Positions 22,363 through 31,232 are shown, counted from the stretch's first letter. The stretch: 64,000 nt of DNA from Micromonospora chokoriensis (GCF_000718555.1 NZ_JOAN01000026.1:1-64000); one strand, 5' to 3'. Numbers and translations are program-made. The notes: generated by a model not told the origin, from the sequence alone.

Positions 22363-23577
22363 TCAGCGGATCTGCATCCCGGAGATCGCCCGGGAGATGA
22401 CCAGCCGCTGGATCTCGGAGGTGCCCTCGAAGATGGTGTAGATCTTGGCGTCCCGGTACCAGCGCTCGACCGGGTGGTCACGTAGGAAGCCGGCCCCGCC
22501 GAGCAGTTGCACCGCCTTCTCGGTGACCGACACCGCCACCTCGCCGGCCTTGAGCTTGGACATCGACCCCTCGCCTGCGGTGAACGGTCGGTTGTTGCGG
22601 CCCATCCAGGAGGCTCGCCAGACGAGTAACCGAGCGGCGTCGATCTCCATCCGCATGTCGGCAAGCGCGAACGCGACAGCCTGGTTCTCGATGATCGGCC
22701 GTCCGAACTGGACTCGGTCCTTCGCGTAGTCAAGGGCGTACTCGTAGGCGGCCCGGGCCACACCGAGCGCCTGGGCGCCGACCGTGGGCCGGGACAGCTC
22801 GAAGGTGCGCATCGCGGCCTGCCCGGTGGCCCGCTGGCCGGAGCGGGCCCGGTCGAGGCGTGCCAGCAGAGCGTCCCGGCCGCCGAGTAGGCAGCGGCCG
22901 GGTACGCGTACCCCGTCGAGGAAGACGTCGGCGGTGTGGGACGCGCGGAGGCCAAGTTTGCGCAGCTTGCGGGTGGCGGCCAGGCCGGGGGTGCCCGGGG
23001 GTACGACGAACGCCGCCTGGCCTCGGGAGCCGAGCGCGGGGTCGACGGAGGCGGTGACCACGTGCACTCCGGCGATCCCGCCGTTGGTGGCGTACGCCTT
23101 CTGGCCGGTGAGCACCCATTCGTCGGTGGCCTCGTCGTAGACGGCCCGGGTGCGCATCGCGCTGACGTCGGAGCCGGCCTCCGGCTCGCTGCTGCAGAAG
23201 GCGGCGACGGCCGGCGAATCGGCGTCGCCGAAGCACTGCGGCACCCACTCGACCAGCTGGTCGGGGGTGCCAGCGCCGTAGATGGCGGCGACGGCGAGCG
23301 AGGTGCCGAAGATGCTCAGGCCGATGCCGGCGTCACCCCAGAAGAGTTCTTCGCTGGCGATCGGCAGGGAGAGCCCGGTGGGGTCGGCCCAGCAGGTGGC
23401 GAGGAACTCGAAGCCGTAGAGGCCGACCTTGGCTGCTTCCTGGATCACCGGCCACGGGGTGTCTTCGCGCTCGTCCCACTCGGCCGCGGCTGGGCGCACG
23501 ACCTCGGCGGCGAAGCCGTGCACCCAGTCGCGTAGGTCCCGCTGTTCCTCGTTCAGGTCGAGCGAGAACTCAGCCAT
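22363..23577 (-). CDS. Acyl-CoA dehydrogenase
   Basis: A 404-residue FAD flavoprotein introducing the alpha-beta double bond in beta-oxidation. It has the three-domain plan: helical N-terminus (LDLNEEQRDLRDWVHGFAAEV), a beta domain with AAFCSSEPEAGSDVSAM and LTGQKAYATNGG, and a C-terminal helical domain with QLLGGAGFLRDHPVERWYRDAKIYTIFEGTSEIQR. The Glu of IFEGTSE is the usual catalytic-base position of the family. Its ATG comes one base before the SCP2 gene ends (cat-g-tca), so the two are translationally close. The TetR regulator at 24099 probably controls both. Confidence 0.95.
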   Translation of the reverse strand: MAEFSLDLNEEQRDLRDWVHGFAAEVVRPAAAEWDEREDTPWPVIQEAAKVGLYGFEFLATCWADPTGLSLPIASEELFWGDAGIGLSIFGTSLAVAAIYGAGTPDQLVEWVPQCFGDADSPAVAAFCSSEPEAGSDVSAMRTRAVYDEATDEWVLTGQKAYATNGGIAGVHVVTASVDPALGSRGQAAFVVPPGTPGLAATRKLRKLGLRASHTADVFLDGVRVPGRCLLGGRDALLARLDRARSGQRATGQAAMRTFELSRPTVGAQALGVARAAYEYALDYAKDRVQFGRPIIENQAVAFALADMRMEIDAARLLVWRASWMGRNNRPFTAGEGSMSKLKAGEVAVSVTEKAVQLLGGAGFLRDHPVERWYRDAKIYTIFEGTSEIQRLVISRAISGMQIR

Positions 23578-23578
23578 G

Positions 23579-24031
23579 TCAGGCCTTGGGGATGTCGAAC
23601 AGGTTGGCGATGTTGGCGGCGAGGCCGAGGTCGCCCTTCGCCTTCAGCTTGCCGGTCATGAACATCATCACCGGGTTGGCGCCACCGGAGACGATCTTCA
23701 GGAACTCGACCGGGCCCATGGTCAGGCTCAGCTTCGGGTCGTGCTGCGAGGGCTCGTTCACCACGCACGCGCCGTCGGCGATGACCACCTCGTAGGTGTC
23801 GCTGCCGCCGTCGGGGCGACCGGTGATGACCCAGTGGATGACCGCGTTGGTGGCGCCGGCCCGGTCTGCGCGGAACAGCGACGGCATCCGGCCGAACACC
23901 TCGCCCAGGACCTTGTCGCGCGCGTCACCGGACATCACCTGGGCGATCTTGTCGTCCGGGGTGGACTTGACCAGCTGGGCGAACTCCTTGGGGCCCACGT
24001 TGGCGAAGGTGGCCGGGTCGAAGTCAGTCAT
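23579..24031 (-). CDS. SCP2 sterol-binding domain protein
   Basis: A single-domain 150-residue protein of the SCP2 fold: FGRMPSLFRADRAGATNAVIHWVITG, then TYEVVIADGACVV, LTMGPVEFLKIVSGGANPVMMFMTGKLKAKGDLGLAANIANLF. Such proteins hold acyl-CoA or sterol-like lipids in a hydrophobic tunnel. Here it is the first gene of the acyl-CoA operon, so it may present lipid substrates to the dehydrogenase and ligase. It is divergent from the TetR gene, with the palindromic operator between them. Confidence 0.9.
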   Translation of the reverse strand: MTDFDPATFANVGPKEFAQLVKSTPDDKIAQVMSGDARDKVLGEVFGRMPSLFRADRAGATNAVIHWVITGRPDGGSDTYEVVIADGACVVNEPSQHDPKLSLTMGPVEFLKIVSGGANPVMMFMTGKLKAKGDLGLAANIANLFDIPKA

Positions 24032-24055
24032 CAGGTGCGCCTTCCGGAAGATTGG

Positions 24056-24085
24056 CTACTCGCGCGTAACCCTACGCACGAGTAG
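24056..24085. promoter_or_regulatory. Palindromic operator of the divergent TetR regulator
   Basis: CTACTCGCGCGTA (24056-24068) and TACGCACGAGTAG (24073-24085) form an inverted repeat with 12 of 13 matches. Each arm is itself a TAC-N6-GTA pseudo-palindrome. A similar TACTGGCGAGTA occurs at 34321 before the thiolase gene. It sits between SCP2 and TetR and suits autoregulation. TAGGTAT at 24083 could be a -10 element giving a nearly leaderless TetR mRNA. Confidence 0.65.
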
Positions 24086-24098
24086 GTATGCTCGCAAG

Positions 24099-24737
24099 GT
24101 GTCAAGTGTCCCCGCCTTCAAGCGCCTGCCGCGCGCCGTTCGCGAGCAGCAGATGCTCGACGCGGCCGTCAAGGTCTTCTCCCGACGTGGCTTCCACGCC
24201 GCCAGCATGGACGAGATCGCCGAGGACGCCGGCATCTCCAAACCCATGGTGTACGCGTACCTCGGCACCAAGGAGGAGCTCTTCGTCGCCTGCCTGCACC
24301 GGGAGGGCACCCGGATGATGCAGGCCATCGCCGGGGCGGCGGCCCCCGACCTGCCGGCCGACGAGCGGCTCTGGCGCGGGTTGAAGGCGTTCTTCGGCTT
24401 CGTGGGCGCGCACCGGGATGGCTGGGCGGTGCTCTACCGGCAGGCCCGGGGCGAGCAGCCGTTCGCCGGCGAGTTGGCCACCATGCGGGCCCGGCTGGTC
24501 GAGGTGGTCGCCGGGATGCTCGACCACGCGCTGCGCGCCGAGGGTCGCGAGATCGCCGCCGTCGACCTGGAGGTCGTCGCGTACGCCCTGGTCGGCGCGA
24601 CCGAGTCGCTGGCGGACTGGCTCGCGGACCACCCGGAGGCCGAGCCGGAGAAGACGGCCACCCGGATGATGAACGTGGCCTGGCTCGGTGCCGCCCAGCT
24701 CCTGCACGGCGTCACCTGGCGCCCCCCGGCCGACTGA
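24099..24737 (+). CDS. TetR family transcriptional regulator
   Basis: A 212-residue regulator with a typical N-terminal HTH: REQQMLDAAVKVFSRRGFHAASMDEIAEDAGISKPMVYAYLGTKEELFVACL. The C-terminal all-helical ligand domain has the TetR_C layout seen in fatty-acid regulators. GTG 24099 is the best start since family members begin shortly before the HTH. It faces the SCP2/dehydrogenase/ligase genes across a clear palindrome and probably responds to an acyl-CoA. Its last 26 bp overlap the convergent DedA gene. Confidence 0.9.
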   Translation: MSSVPAFKRLPRAVREQQMLDAAVKVFSRRGFHAASMDEIAEDAGISKPMVYAYLGTKEELFVACLHREGTRMMQAIAGAAAPDLPADERLWRGLKAFFGFVGAHRDGWAVLYRQARGEQPFAGELATMRARLVEVVAGMLDHALRAEGREIAAVDLEVVAYALVGATESLADWLADHPEAEPEKTATRMMNVAWLGAAQLLHGVTWRPPAD

Positions 24738-25380
24738 CGGCCCCGGCGGAGACAGCGTCGGCGCCCGGTTCGCCGGCCCGCGCCGCACGGCGCTGGTGCC
24801 CACGCAGCCAGCGGACCACCTCGACGATCAACGTCACCGTCAGGGCGAGGCCCAGACCCAGCAGGAGACCACGTAGCGGGTCCTGCTCGAAGGCCAACCC
24901 GCCGACGTAGCCGACCAGCGCGGAGTAGAGCCCCCACGAGCCGGCGGCGAGCGCGTCGAAGGCCAGGAACCGTCGCCGGGGATAGTGCACCGCGCCCATG
25001 GTGAGGGTGACCGCGGTCCGACCGCCCGGCACGTAACGGGCCACGGTGAGGATCAGGCCGCCGCGCGTCGCGATCCCCCGGCGGGCCCAGTCGGCGGCGG
25101 CCCGACGCCGACCGTCGGGCGGCAGCCGGTCGAGCAGTCGCGCTCCACCGGCCCGCCCGATGGCGTACGAGATGTGGTCGCCGACCAGTGCCCCGGCGGC
25201 GGCTACCAGGATCACCCCGGGCAGGTACGGCGCGCCGGAGGCCGCGAACACCCCTGCGGTGATCACCGCCGTCTCGCTCGGCACCACGGGAAAGAAGCCG
25301 TCGAGCACCGCGATCGCGAAGATCGCCAGGTACACCCAGGGCGAGGACATCGTGTCGTGCAGCAGGTCGAGTAGATCCAT
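24712..25380 (-). CDS. DedA family (VTT domain) membrane protein
   Basis: A 222-residue DedA-type transporter-like protein: SPWVYLAIFAIAVLDGFFPVVPSETAVITAGVF is the N-terminal re-entrant region, and GDHISYAIGRAGGARLL, LTVARYVPGGRTAVTLTMGAVHYPRRRFL carry the conserved Arg residues. ATG 25380 is chosen by alignment with its paralogue at 27353-27982 (about the same first residues, LLDLL...SPWVYL). The pair flanks a two-component system and is more alike than either is to the DedA at 5 kb. Likely substrate class is lipid carriers, by family knowledge only. Confidence 0.9.
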   Translation of the reverse strand: MDLLDLLHDTMSSPWVYLAIFAIAVLDGFFPVVPSETAVITAGVFAASGAPYLPGVILVAAAGALVGDHISYAIGRAGGARLLDRLPPDGRRRAAADWARRGIATRGGLILTVARYVPGGRTAVTLTMGAVHYPRRRFLAFDALAAGSWGLYSALVGYVGGLAFEQDPLRGLLLGLGLALTVTLIVEVVRWLRGHQRRAARAGEPGADAVSAGAVSRPGGAR

Positions 25381-25550
25381 GATCCCGATGCTGGTGTGGA
25401 CGGCGGCTCCTGCCATCGGCCAGTGGTCAGGCGGGCACCACTACTTAGGTATCGGCCAGCCCGGACGGCGGGTAGGGGTCTTCCCCCAGCTCACCCGGGT
25501 CCGGCCGGGTGGGGCGGACCGATTCGTCCGGGGAGCCCTACGCTCGCTGC

Positions 25551-26702
25551 GTGGCCTCCAGCGCCGCCGCCCTGCGGCGGGTCGTCCAGCGGTACGGCCC
25601 GCTGCTGCTCGCCGTGACGGTCGCGACGGCGGTCTGGGCCAGCGCGAGCGGTGACATCGGGGTCCGCTCACCGCTGCCGGGTGTCGTCCCGCTGGTGCTC
25701 GCGGTGCTCTCCGGTTGGGCTGCCGCCACGTTCCGGACCCGCCGGTGGCCGTTGTTCCTGGCCGCGGCGGTCGGCTGGTTGGTGCTCGCCGCCGGGGCGG
25801 CCGGGGTGGTCGCCTCGTACCAGGCTGGTCTGCGGCTGCGTGGTCGGCGGCTCGCCGGGTTCCTCGCCGGTGCGGCCGGGGTGCTGGCCGGCGGGGTGCT
25901 GATCGGGCTGGCGGTGGGCGGCGTACGCCGGATGACCACCGCAGCCACCGGCAACGTGCTGATGCTCGCCGTCTGTCTGGTCGGACTTCCGCTGGTCTTC
26001 GGCCTCTGGGTGCGGGCACGTCGGGACACGCTCGCGGCTCTGCGGGACCGGGCCGAGCGGCTGGAACGCGAGCAGGAGGCCCGCGCTGACCGGGTCCGTG
26101 CCGAGGAACGGACCCGGATCGCCCGGGAGATGCACGACGTGGTGGCGCACCGGGTCTCGTTGATGGTGGTGCACGCCGGGGCGCTGGAGGTGACCGCCAA
26201 GGACTCGGCGACCGTCGAGGCCGCCGCGCTGATCCGTACTACCGGGCGGCAGGCGCTCACCGACCTGCGCGAGGTGCTGGGCGTGTTGCGACAGGCCGGT
26301 CCGAGTGTGGTGCCGGAGCGCGGGCTCGGCGCGCTGGACGAGTTGATCGGGGAGTCCCGCGCCGCCGGGCTGCGGGTGGCCCGGCGGGATGAGGGCGTTG
26401 CGCCGGCTATACCGGCGACCGTGGGGCGCACCGCGTACCGGGTGGTCCGGGAGGCGCTGACCAACGTGCGCAAACACGCCGCCGACGCCGAGACGGTGGT
26501 CTGCCTGCGCTACCTGCCCGACGGGTTGGAGGTGCTGGTGCGTAACGGGCCGTCGGAGGGCGGGGCGGCGCTGCCCGGTGCCGGGCAGGGGCTGCTCGGG
26601 TTGCGCGAGCGGGTGGAGCTGCTCGGCGGCCGACTGGAGGCGTTGCCCGTGGGCGGCGGTTTCCTGGTCCGGGCCCTGATCCCGCTGGCGGGTGCGGCGT
26701 GA
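25551..26702 (+). CDS. NarL/DesK-type sensor histidine kinase
   Basis: A 383-residue membrane kinase. Four or so hydrophobic segments fill residues 10-150, a coiled-coil of about 30 residues follows, then HisKA_3 with the phospho-acceptor in RIAREMHDVVAHRVSLM, and an HATPase region with N-box-like EALTNVRKHAADA and G-box GAGQGLLGLRERVELLGG. This membrane-only sensor type (DesK/LiaS-like) senses membrane or envelope state. GTG 25551 is preferred over 25509. The stop overlaps the start of the response regulator by 4 bp (GTGA), so the two are translationally coupled. Confidence 0.92.
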   Translation: MASSAAALRRVVQRYGPLLLAVTVATAVWASASGDIGVRSPLPGVVPLVLAVLSGWAAATFRTRRWPLFLAAAVGWLVLAAGAAGVVASYQAGLRLRGRRLAGFLAGAAGVLAGGVLIGLAVGGVRRMTTAATGNVLMLAVCLVGLPLVFGLWVRARRDTLAALRDRAERLEREQEARADRVRAEERTRIAREMHDVVAHRVSLMVVHAGALEVTAKDSATVEAAALIRTTGRQALTDLREVLGVLRQAGPSVVPERGLGALDELIGESRAAGLRVARRDEGVAPAIPATVGRTAYRVVREALTNVRKHAADAETVVCLRYLPDGLEVLVRNGPSEGGAALPGAGQGLLGLRERVELLGGRLEALPVGGGFLVRALIPLAGAA

Positions 26703-27340
26703 TTCGCGTGGTGGTGGTCGACGACGAGCAACTGGTCCGCGCCGGATTGCGGCTGATCTTGGAGGCGGCGGAGGACATCACTGTCGTCGGTGAGGCAGCG
26801 GACGGCGTCGGCGCGCTGGAACAGACCCACCGGTTACGCCCCGACGTGGTGCTGCTCGACGTGCGGATGCCGGGCGTCGACGGGCTGACCGCCGCGCCGG
26901 AGGTGGTCGCCGCCGGCGCGAAGGTGATCATGTTGACCACCTTCGACCTCGACGATTACGTGCACCGGGCGCTGCGGGTCGGCGCGGTCGGCTTCCTGCT
27001 CAAGGACACCCCGCCCCGCGACTTGGCCGCCGCCGTTCGTACGGTGGCCGCCGGGAACGCCATGCTCGCCCCGACGGTGACCCGGCGCTTGCTCGATTCC
27101 TTCGCCGAGCGTGGTCCAGCCCGCCGGGACGCTGCTCGTGAGCGGCTCGCCCTGCTCACCGCACGGGAGCTGGAGATCGTCCGGGAGGTGGCGCGCGGGC
27201 ATGGCAACGCGGAGATCGCCCGACGGCTGACCATGAGCGAAGCCACCGTGAAGGCACACGTCAGCCGAGCGCTGGCGAAACTCCAGGTGGGTAACCGGGT
27301 GCAGCTGGCCATCCTGGTGCACGACGCCGACCTGCTGTGA
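26699..27340 (+). CDS. NarL/LuxR-type response regulator
   Basis: A 213-residue regulator with a receiver domain (IRVVVVDDEQLVRAGLRLIL, phospho-acceptor Asp in VVLLDVRMPGVDG, Thr switch in MLTTFDLDDYV, Lys in FLLKDTPP) and a C-terminal LuxR HTH (LTARELEIVREVARGHGNAEIARRLTMSEATVKAHVSRALAKLQVGNRVQL). It works with the coupled kinase. The two DedA genes on either side are the obvious candidates for its targets (inference). Confidence 0.94.
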   Translation: MIRVVVVDDEQLVRAGLRLILEAAEDITVVGEAADGVGALEQTHRLRPDVVLLDVRMPGVDGLTAAPEVVAAGAKVIMLTTFDLDDYVHRALRVGAVGFLLKDTPPRDLAAAVRTVAAGNAMLAPTVTRRLLDSFAERGPARRDAARERLALLTARELEIVREVARGHGNAEIARRLTMSEATVKAHVSRALAKLQVGNRVQLAILVHDADLL

Positions 27341-27352
27341 CGTGCCTGCCGG

Positions 27353-27982
27353 TCAGTGGCGGGAGGCGGCCCGGCGGTGCGCCCGACGGCGTAGCCACCG
27401 GATCCCCTCCAGCCCGAACGTGACGATCAGCGAGAGCCCCACGCCGACCAGCACGCCCTTCACCGGGTCACGTTCGAAGGCCAGCCCGCCGAAGTAGCCG
27501 AGCAGCCCGCAGTACAGCGCCCAGGTGACCGCTCCGACGCTGTCGTACAGCAGGAACGCCCGGCGGGGATAGCGCACCGCACCCATGGTCAGGGTGACGG
27601 CGGTCCGGCCGCCCGGCACGTACCGGGCGGTGGTCAGGATGATCCCGCCGCGCCGGTCCACCGCGCGCCGGGCCCACTCGGAGCTGGCCCGTCGGCGGCT
27701 GCCGTCGGGCAGTCGGGCCAGCCGGCGGGCGCCCCCGCCCTGCCCGATGGCGTAGGAGATGTGGTCGCCGACCAGCGCGCCGATGGCGGCGCTCACGATC
27801 ACCAGGACCAGATTGGGATGCCCGCCGCTCGCCGAGAGCACGCCGGCGGTGATCACCGCTGCCTCGCCCGGCACCGCGGGGAAGAACGCGTCGACCGCGG
27901 TGAGCCCGAAGATCACCAGGTACACCCACGGCGACGTGACCGTCCCACGGAGGAGGTCGAGCAGGGCTTCCACACCCCCCAT
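27353..27982 (-). CDS. DedA family membrane protein, paralogue
   Basis: A 209-residue paralogue of the DedA at 24712-25380: SPWVYLVIFGLTAVDAFFPAVPGEAAVITAGVLSASGG, GDHISYAIGQGGGARRLARL, LTTARYVPGGRTAVTLTMGAVRYPRRAFL, LGYFGGLAFERDP. It is convergent with the response regulator, with only 12 bp between stops. The arrangement DedA-HK-RR-DedA suggests duplication around the regulator. An Arg-rich tail follows the last helix. Confidence 0.9.
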   Translation of the reverse strand: MGGVEALLDLLRGTVTSPWVYLVIFGLTAVDAFFPAVPGEAAVITAGVLSASGGHPNLVLVIVSAAIGALVGDHISYAIGQGGGARRLARLPDGSRRRASSEWARRAVDRRGGIILTTARYVPGGRTAVTLTMGAVRYPRRAFLLYDSVGAVTWALYCGLLGYFGGLAFERDPVKGVLVGVGLSLIVTFGLEGIRWLRRRAHRRAASRH

Positions 27983-28035
27983 GCTCGCCGGGTGCGACCC
28001 GCCCGGTGGCCGAGTCGCTGGATCACCCGTAGTTG

Positions 28036-29298
28036 TCAGCCGGCGCGGGCCAGGGCCGCTGCGGCGAGCAGCGGGCCGTGCGTCCTCTTGTCGTCGGCGG
28101 TGGGGCCGTGTGAGGTAAGCACCACAGGTGTGTCCAGCTCCGCGCTCACCGCCTCGGCCCAGTCCGTCGGCGGGTCGTCATAGAGCGGCCGGGAGCGCAG
28201 CAGGCGGGCGGTGAGCGCGGCCTGCCGGTCCAGGTCGCCGGGCGGGCCCGGGGTGAGCCGGTCGCCTGTGTCGTAGCGGCGGCAGATCCGCAGGTCGGGA
28301 CCGGCCAGGTCGAGATGGGTCAGCGCCAGGCCGTCGACGCCGCCAGCCGCGGCGAGGGCGTACCGGTGGGCGACCGCGTCGAAGTGGCCGAACCGGAAAC
28401 GACCCTGCCACGGGTTCGTGGCGTTGTGATGGTCGGTGAACGGCAGGCTCGGGTCCTCGGTCACCAACGGACCGTGCCCGTGCCGGGTGGTGACCGTGCG
28501 GAGCACCCCGATCCGGGTCACGTCGCCGGGTCGGCCAGCCTCGGCGAGCAGGCTGTCGACGTTGGCGAACGTGGTGGTGCTCCAGGTCGTGTACGGGTGG
28601 AAGCCGTGCCACTCGTCGAGCAGCACCCCCTGGGCGCCCTCGAAGACACAGGTCCCGGTGCGCAGTGCGCCGGCGAGCCAGCTGCCGTCGACGATGGCGA
28701 CCCGCTCGGCGAACCCGGCGAACGCGGGCAGGCAGTCGTCGATCGGTGGTGCGTCCAGCGGGCCCAGCTCGGCGGTCAGCCGGTCCCGCAGGACGGTCAG
28801 CCGGCGGCGCAGCACCGCTGGGCGGTGACAGTCGGCGACCCGGGGTGCGTCGTCCGGGTGGGCGAGACCGTACGCGACGGCCTCACCCACCCCCAGCCCG
28901 CAGGAGCCGTGCCGGTCGGCTCCCCGGGCGATTTCCCGGGCCCGGTTGGCGGCCCGGTGGTACGGGGTGGCGAGTAGCGCGTCGGAGTCGACGGTCAGTC
29001 GGTCGAGGGCGTCGGGCACCCCGACGGTGGCGAGATGGTCGGCCTCGGCAGCCAGCGCCAGCGGGTCCACCACCACGTGCCGGGCCAGGTGCGTACGGAC
29101 ACCGGGATGGAACGTGCCGGCGCCGAACTGCGCGAACGTGTGGTGCCGCCCGTCGCGCAGCACGACGTTGTGTGCCGCCTGCGCGCCCCCGTTGAAGCGG
29201 ACCACCGTGTGAACGGGACGGGTGGCGCAGAGCCAGTCCACCACCGTGCCCTTGCCCGCGTCGCCGTAGCCGAGGTCGACCACCGCCAGATGACTCAC
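28036..29298 (-). CDS. Divergent adenylosuccinate-synthetase-like ligase
   Basis: A 420-residue homologue of PurA, last gene of a four-gene operon. The catalytic Asp lies in LGYGDAGKGTVVD (Pur[12 protein letters not shown]) and the His in FNGGAQAAHNV (PurA: GGNNAGHT), and FEGAQGVLLDEWHGFHPYTTWS matches the EGAQATMLD block. Thus catalytic and GTP-binding parts are kept. The IMP-binding loops are changed: [14 protein letters not shown] is replaced by GSCGLGVGEAVAY, and the [15 protein letters not shown] segment by NPWQGRFRFGHFD. It probably joins an amino acid or other nucleophile to a non-IMP nucleotide or base. The true purA is at 16832. It overlaps the vWA gene by 4 bp. Confidence 0.78.
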   Translation of the reverse strand: MSHLAVVDLGYGDAGKGTVVDWLCATRPVHTVVRFNGGAQAAHNVVLRDGRHHTFAQFGAGTFHPGVRTHLARHVVVDPLALAAEADHLATVGVPDALDRLTVDSDALLATPYHRAANRAREIARGADRHGSCGLGVGEAVAYGLAHPDDAPRVADCHRPAVLRRRLTVLRDRLTAELGPLDAPPIDDCLPAFAGFAERVAIVDGSWLAGALRTGTCVFEGAQGVLLDEWHGFHPYTTWSTTTFANVDSLLAEAGRPGDVTRIGVLRTVTTRHGHGPLVTEDPSLPFTDHHNATNPWQGRFRFGHFDAVAHRYALAAAGGVDGLALTHLDLAGPDLRICRRYDTGDRLTPGPPGDLDRQAALTARLLRSRPLYDDPPTDWAEAVSAELDTPVVLTSHGPTADDKRTHGPLLAAAALARAG

Positions 29299-30254
29299 AG
29301 TCGGGTCACCCCGCCAGTGGTGTCGTGGAACGCCGGCAGCGTCGACACCTCGGCCCGCCGGTCCCGGCCGAGGCGGGCCAGCGCCTTCGACACGGTGCCG
29401 GTGGCGGCGGAGCCGGCGCGGTCCAGGTCGCGCAGGCCCTCGTCCAGGTCGATGGCCTGTTCGCCGAGGCCGATGGTGAGCGCGATGGTCTCGCAGACCG
29501 CGTCGAGGTCGTCGAGCACGACGGTGTTCTGCCCGAGCAGGTCCCGCCAGAAGTCGAGCACCTTGGCGTTGCCGGCGTAGTGGCTGCCGGCGGGGAGCAG
29601 ATAGTAGGTGTCCCAGCGGCGGGTCACCTCGTCGACGACCTGCCGCAGCGGCACGTCCTCGGTCAGGTCGTCGCCGATCAGGCCGGCCACCTCCCGGGCC
29701 TTCACCCGCTGGTACGCCAGCTCGTCGCCGATGATGAACAGGTAGCCGCGCCGGCCGCGCTTCTCCCAGCTGTCGGTGACGGTGTGCCGGGCCATGAAGT
29801 ACATGGCCAGCTCGTACGACTCGCTCATCTGCCCGCCGCCACCGCCCTCCAGCACGATCCGGCCGAGGTCGTCGTCCATCCGGTTGTCCGACTCGAACTG
29901 GCCCACCTGCAAGGGCACCCGGTCGCAGGTGGCATCACCGATGGCGCCGAACATGATCTGCGGGTCGCTGGCGTACCCCTGCCGTTGCAGCAACCCGAGC
30001 AGTTGCGGCAGCTTGGTCTGCAGGACGCGCGGCACGTTGCGCATCGAGCCGGTCACGTCGAAGAGCACCGCGACGGGGGTCGAGCGCGGGTGCTCGTCGG
30101 AGTCGCGGCTCTCGCGCATCGCGTCGCGGGGGTCGAGGTCGGGGTGCACGGTGCGTGCCCCGCTGTCGCTGTAGGAGAAGGCGCTCTTGCCGGTGGACCG
30201 GCGGTAGCGGTCGGCGGCGTCGTACACGTCGGTGGACCAGATTCCACTGCCCAT
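29295..30254 (-). CDS. von Willebrand factor A-domain protein of the NrtR/PurA-like operon
   Basis: A 319-residue cytoplasmic protein with one vWA domain. The MIDAS metal site reads DVTGSM (DxTxS) in AVLFDVTGSMRN, a later Gly-rich loop reads LEGGGGGQMSESYELAMYF, and the C-side strand is GYLFIIGDELAY. The first 45 residues (WSTDVYDAADRYRRSTGKSAFSYSD) are unusual and may bind a partner. It is related in style to TerY-type vWA proteins, which work with protein kinases in Ter stress systems. It overlaps the PurA-like gene by 4 bp and lies 9 bp after the pseudokinase gene. Confidence 0.78.
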   Translation of the reverse strand: MGSGIWSTDVYDAADRYRRSTGKSAFSYSDSGARTVHPDLDPRDAMRESRDSDEHPRSTPVAVLFDVTGSMRNVPRVLQTKLPQLLGLLQRQGYASDPQIMFGAIGDATCDRVPLQVGQFESDNRMDDDLGRIVLEGGGGGQMSESYELAMYFMARHTVTDSWEKRGRRGYLFIIGDELAYQRVKAREVAGLIGDDLTEDVPLRQVVDEVTRRWDTYYLLPAGSHYAGNAKVLDFWRDLLGQNTVVLDDLDAVCETIALTIGLGEQAIDLDEGLRDLDRAGSAATGTVSKALARLGRDRRAEVSTLPAFHDTTGGVTRL

Positions 30255-30263
30255 GACAGCTCC

Positions 30264-31232
30264 TTAGGGGGTGAGGGTGAAGGGTCGGAAGGTGCGTGGC
30301 CCGTAGAGCCGGTCCAGCACCTGGTCTAGTTCGCGCAGCAGCAGCCAGGCGTCGTCGGGCCGCTTGGCCAGGGACCGCTGCCGGCAGCCACGCGCGAAGG
30401 CGTCCAGCTCGCGGGGCGCCCGCGGCCCCATCAGCCAGCTCATGCAGTGGCTGGCCATCGCGATATCGGTGCCCGGGCCGCAGGGCCGCTTCTCGACGAC
30501 CTCCTCCGGATCCCAGCCGTGACCGGGCACGAGCGCCGGGATCGTGCTCCCGATGGCTGCGGAGAAGCACCAGTCGATCAGCACCACGCCGTGGGCGTCC
30601 GGCTCGATCAGCACGTGTCGCGGCAGGACCGCGCCGTGCACCACGCCCGCCCGGTGGGCCAGGCCGAGCACCACCAGCAGCCGCCGCCACATCCAGGCCA
30701 CGTCCCGGGCGTCCAACCCGTCGGGGTACGCGCGCCGCACCTCGTCGAGGTCGTGCAGGCCGGGTGCGGTGGCGAGCACGTTGATCCGCCGTTCCGCGCC
30801 GGTCGCGGTGTCCCGATGCCGGAAGGCGTCGACGAGCCGGGGCACGTACGGCAGGTAGCGCGGGTCGCCGCGCTCGGCGATGGTGCGCAGGGCGTGCGCC
30901 TCGCGGGCCATCAGGTCGTTGTCGCCGGGCCGGCGGGGGAGCTTGAGTAGCCGGTCGTCGCCGACGTCGTAGAGGTCGGCCAGGTCGCCGGAGTGGGCCA
31001 GCGCACCGAGGCGGTAGTCCCCGACGACGGTGACCTGCCGGGCCTTCCACCGGGTGGTGACGTTGATGAACGCTTCGGTCGCTTCGGCGCGTACCGCCGG
31101 GTCGGTCGGCAGGCGATCGGGGTGCAGGGCCGCGACCAGCTCGCGGTAGCGGTGGGCCGGCTGGTCGACGCCGAACAGGTCGGCGTCGGTGCGGGCGGCC
31201 GCGACCAGGCGGATGGCCTCCGTGGTCCTCAC
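30264..31232 (-). CDS. J-domain / pseudokinase fusion protein
   Basis: A 322-residue protein. Residues about 10-65 look like a DnaJ domain with its HPD triad at 37-39 (YRELVAALHPDRLP). The rest has a protein-kinase fold: the ATP Lys in DRLLKLPRRPG, the Glu in REAHALRTI, a catalytic loop reading VHGAVLPRHVLI and a Mg loop reading LIDW. The catalytic Asp of HRDxKxxN is missing, so phosphotransfer is doubtful, while nucleotide binding may be kept. It overlaps the NrtR gene by 4 bp (ATGA) and lies 9 bp before the vWA gene. A DnaK partner could be recruited through the J-domain (inference). Confidence 0.72.
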   Translation of the reverse strand: MRTTEAIRLVAAARTDADLFGVDQPAHRYRELVAALHPDRLPTDPAVRAEATEAFINVTTRWKARQVTVVGDYRLGALAHSGDLADLYDVGDDRLLKLPRRPGDNDLMAREAHALRTIAERGDPRYLPYVPRLVDAFRHRDTATGAERRINVLATAPGLHDLDEVRRAYPDGLDARDVAWMWRRLLVVLGLAHRAGVVHGAVLPRHVLIEPDAHGVVLIDWCFSAAIGSTIPALVPGHGWDPEEVVEKRPCGPGTDIAMASHCMSWLMGPRAPRELDAFARGCRQRSLAKRPDDAWLLLRELDQVLDRLYGPRTFRPFTLTP

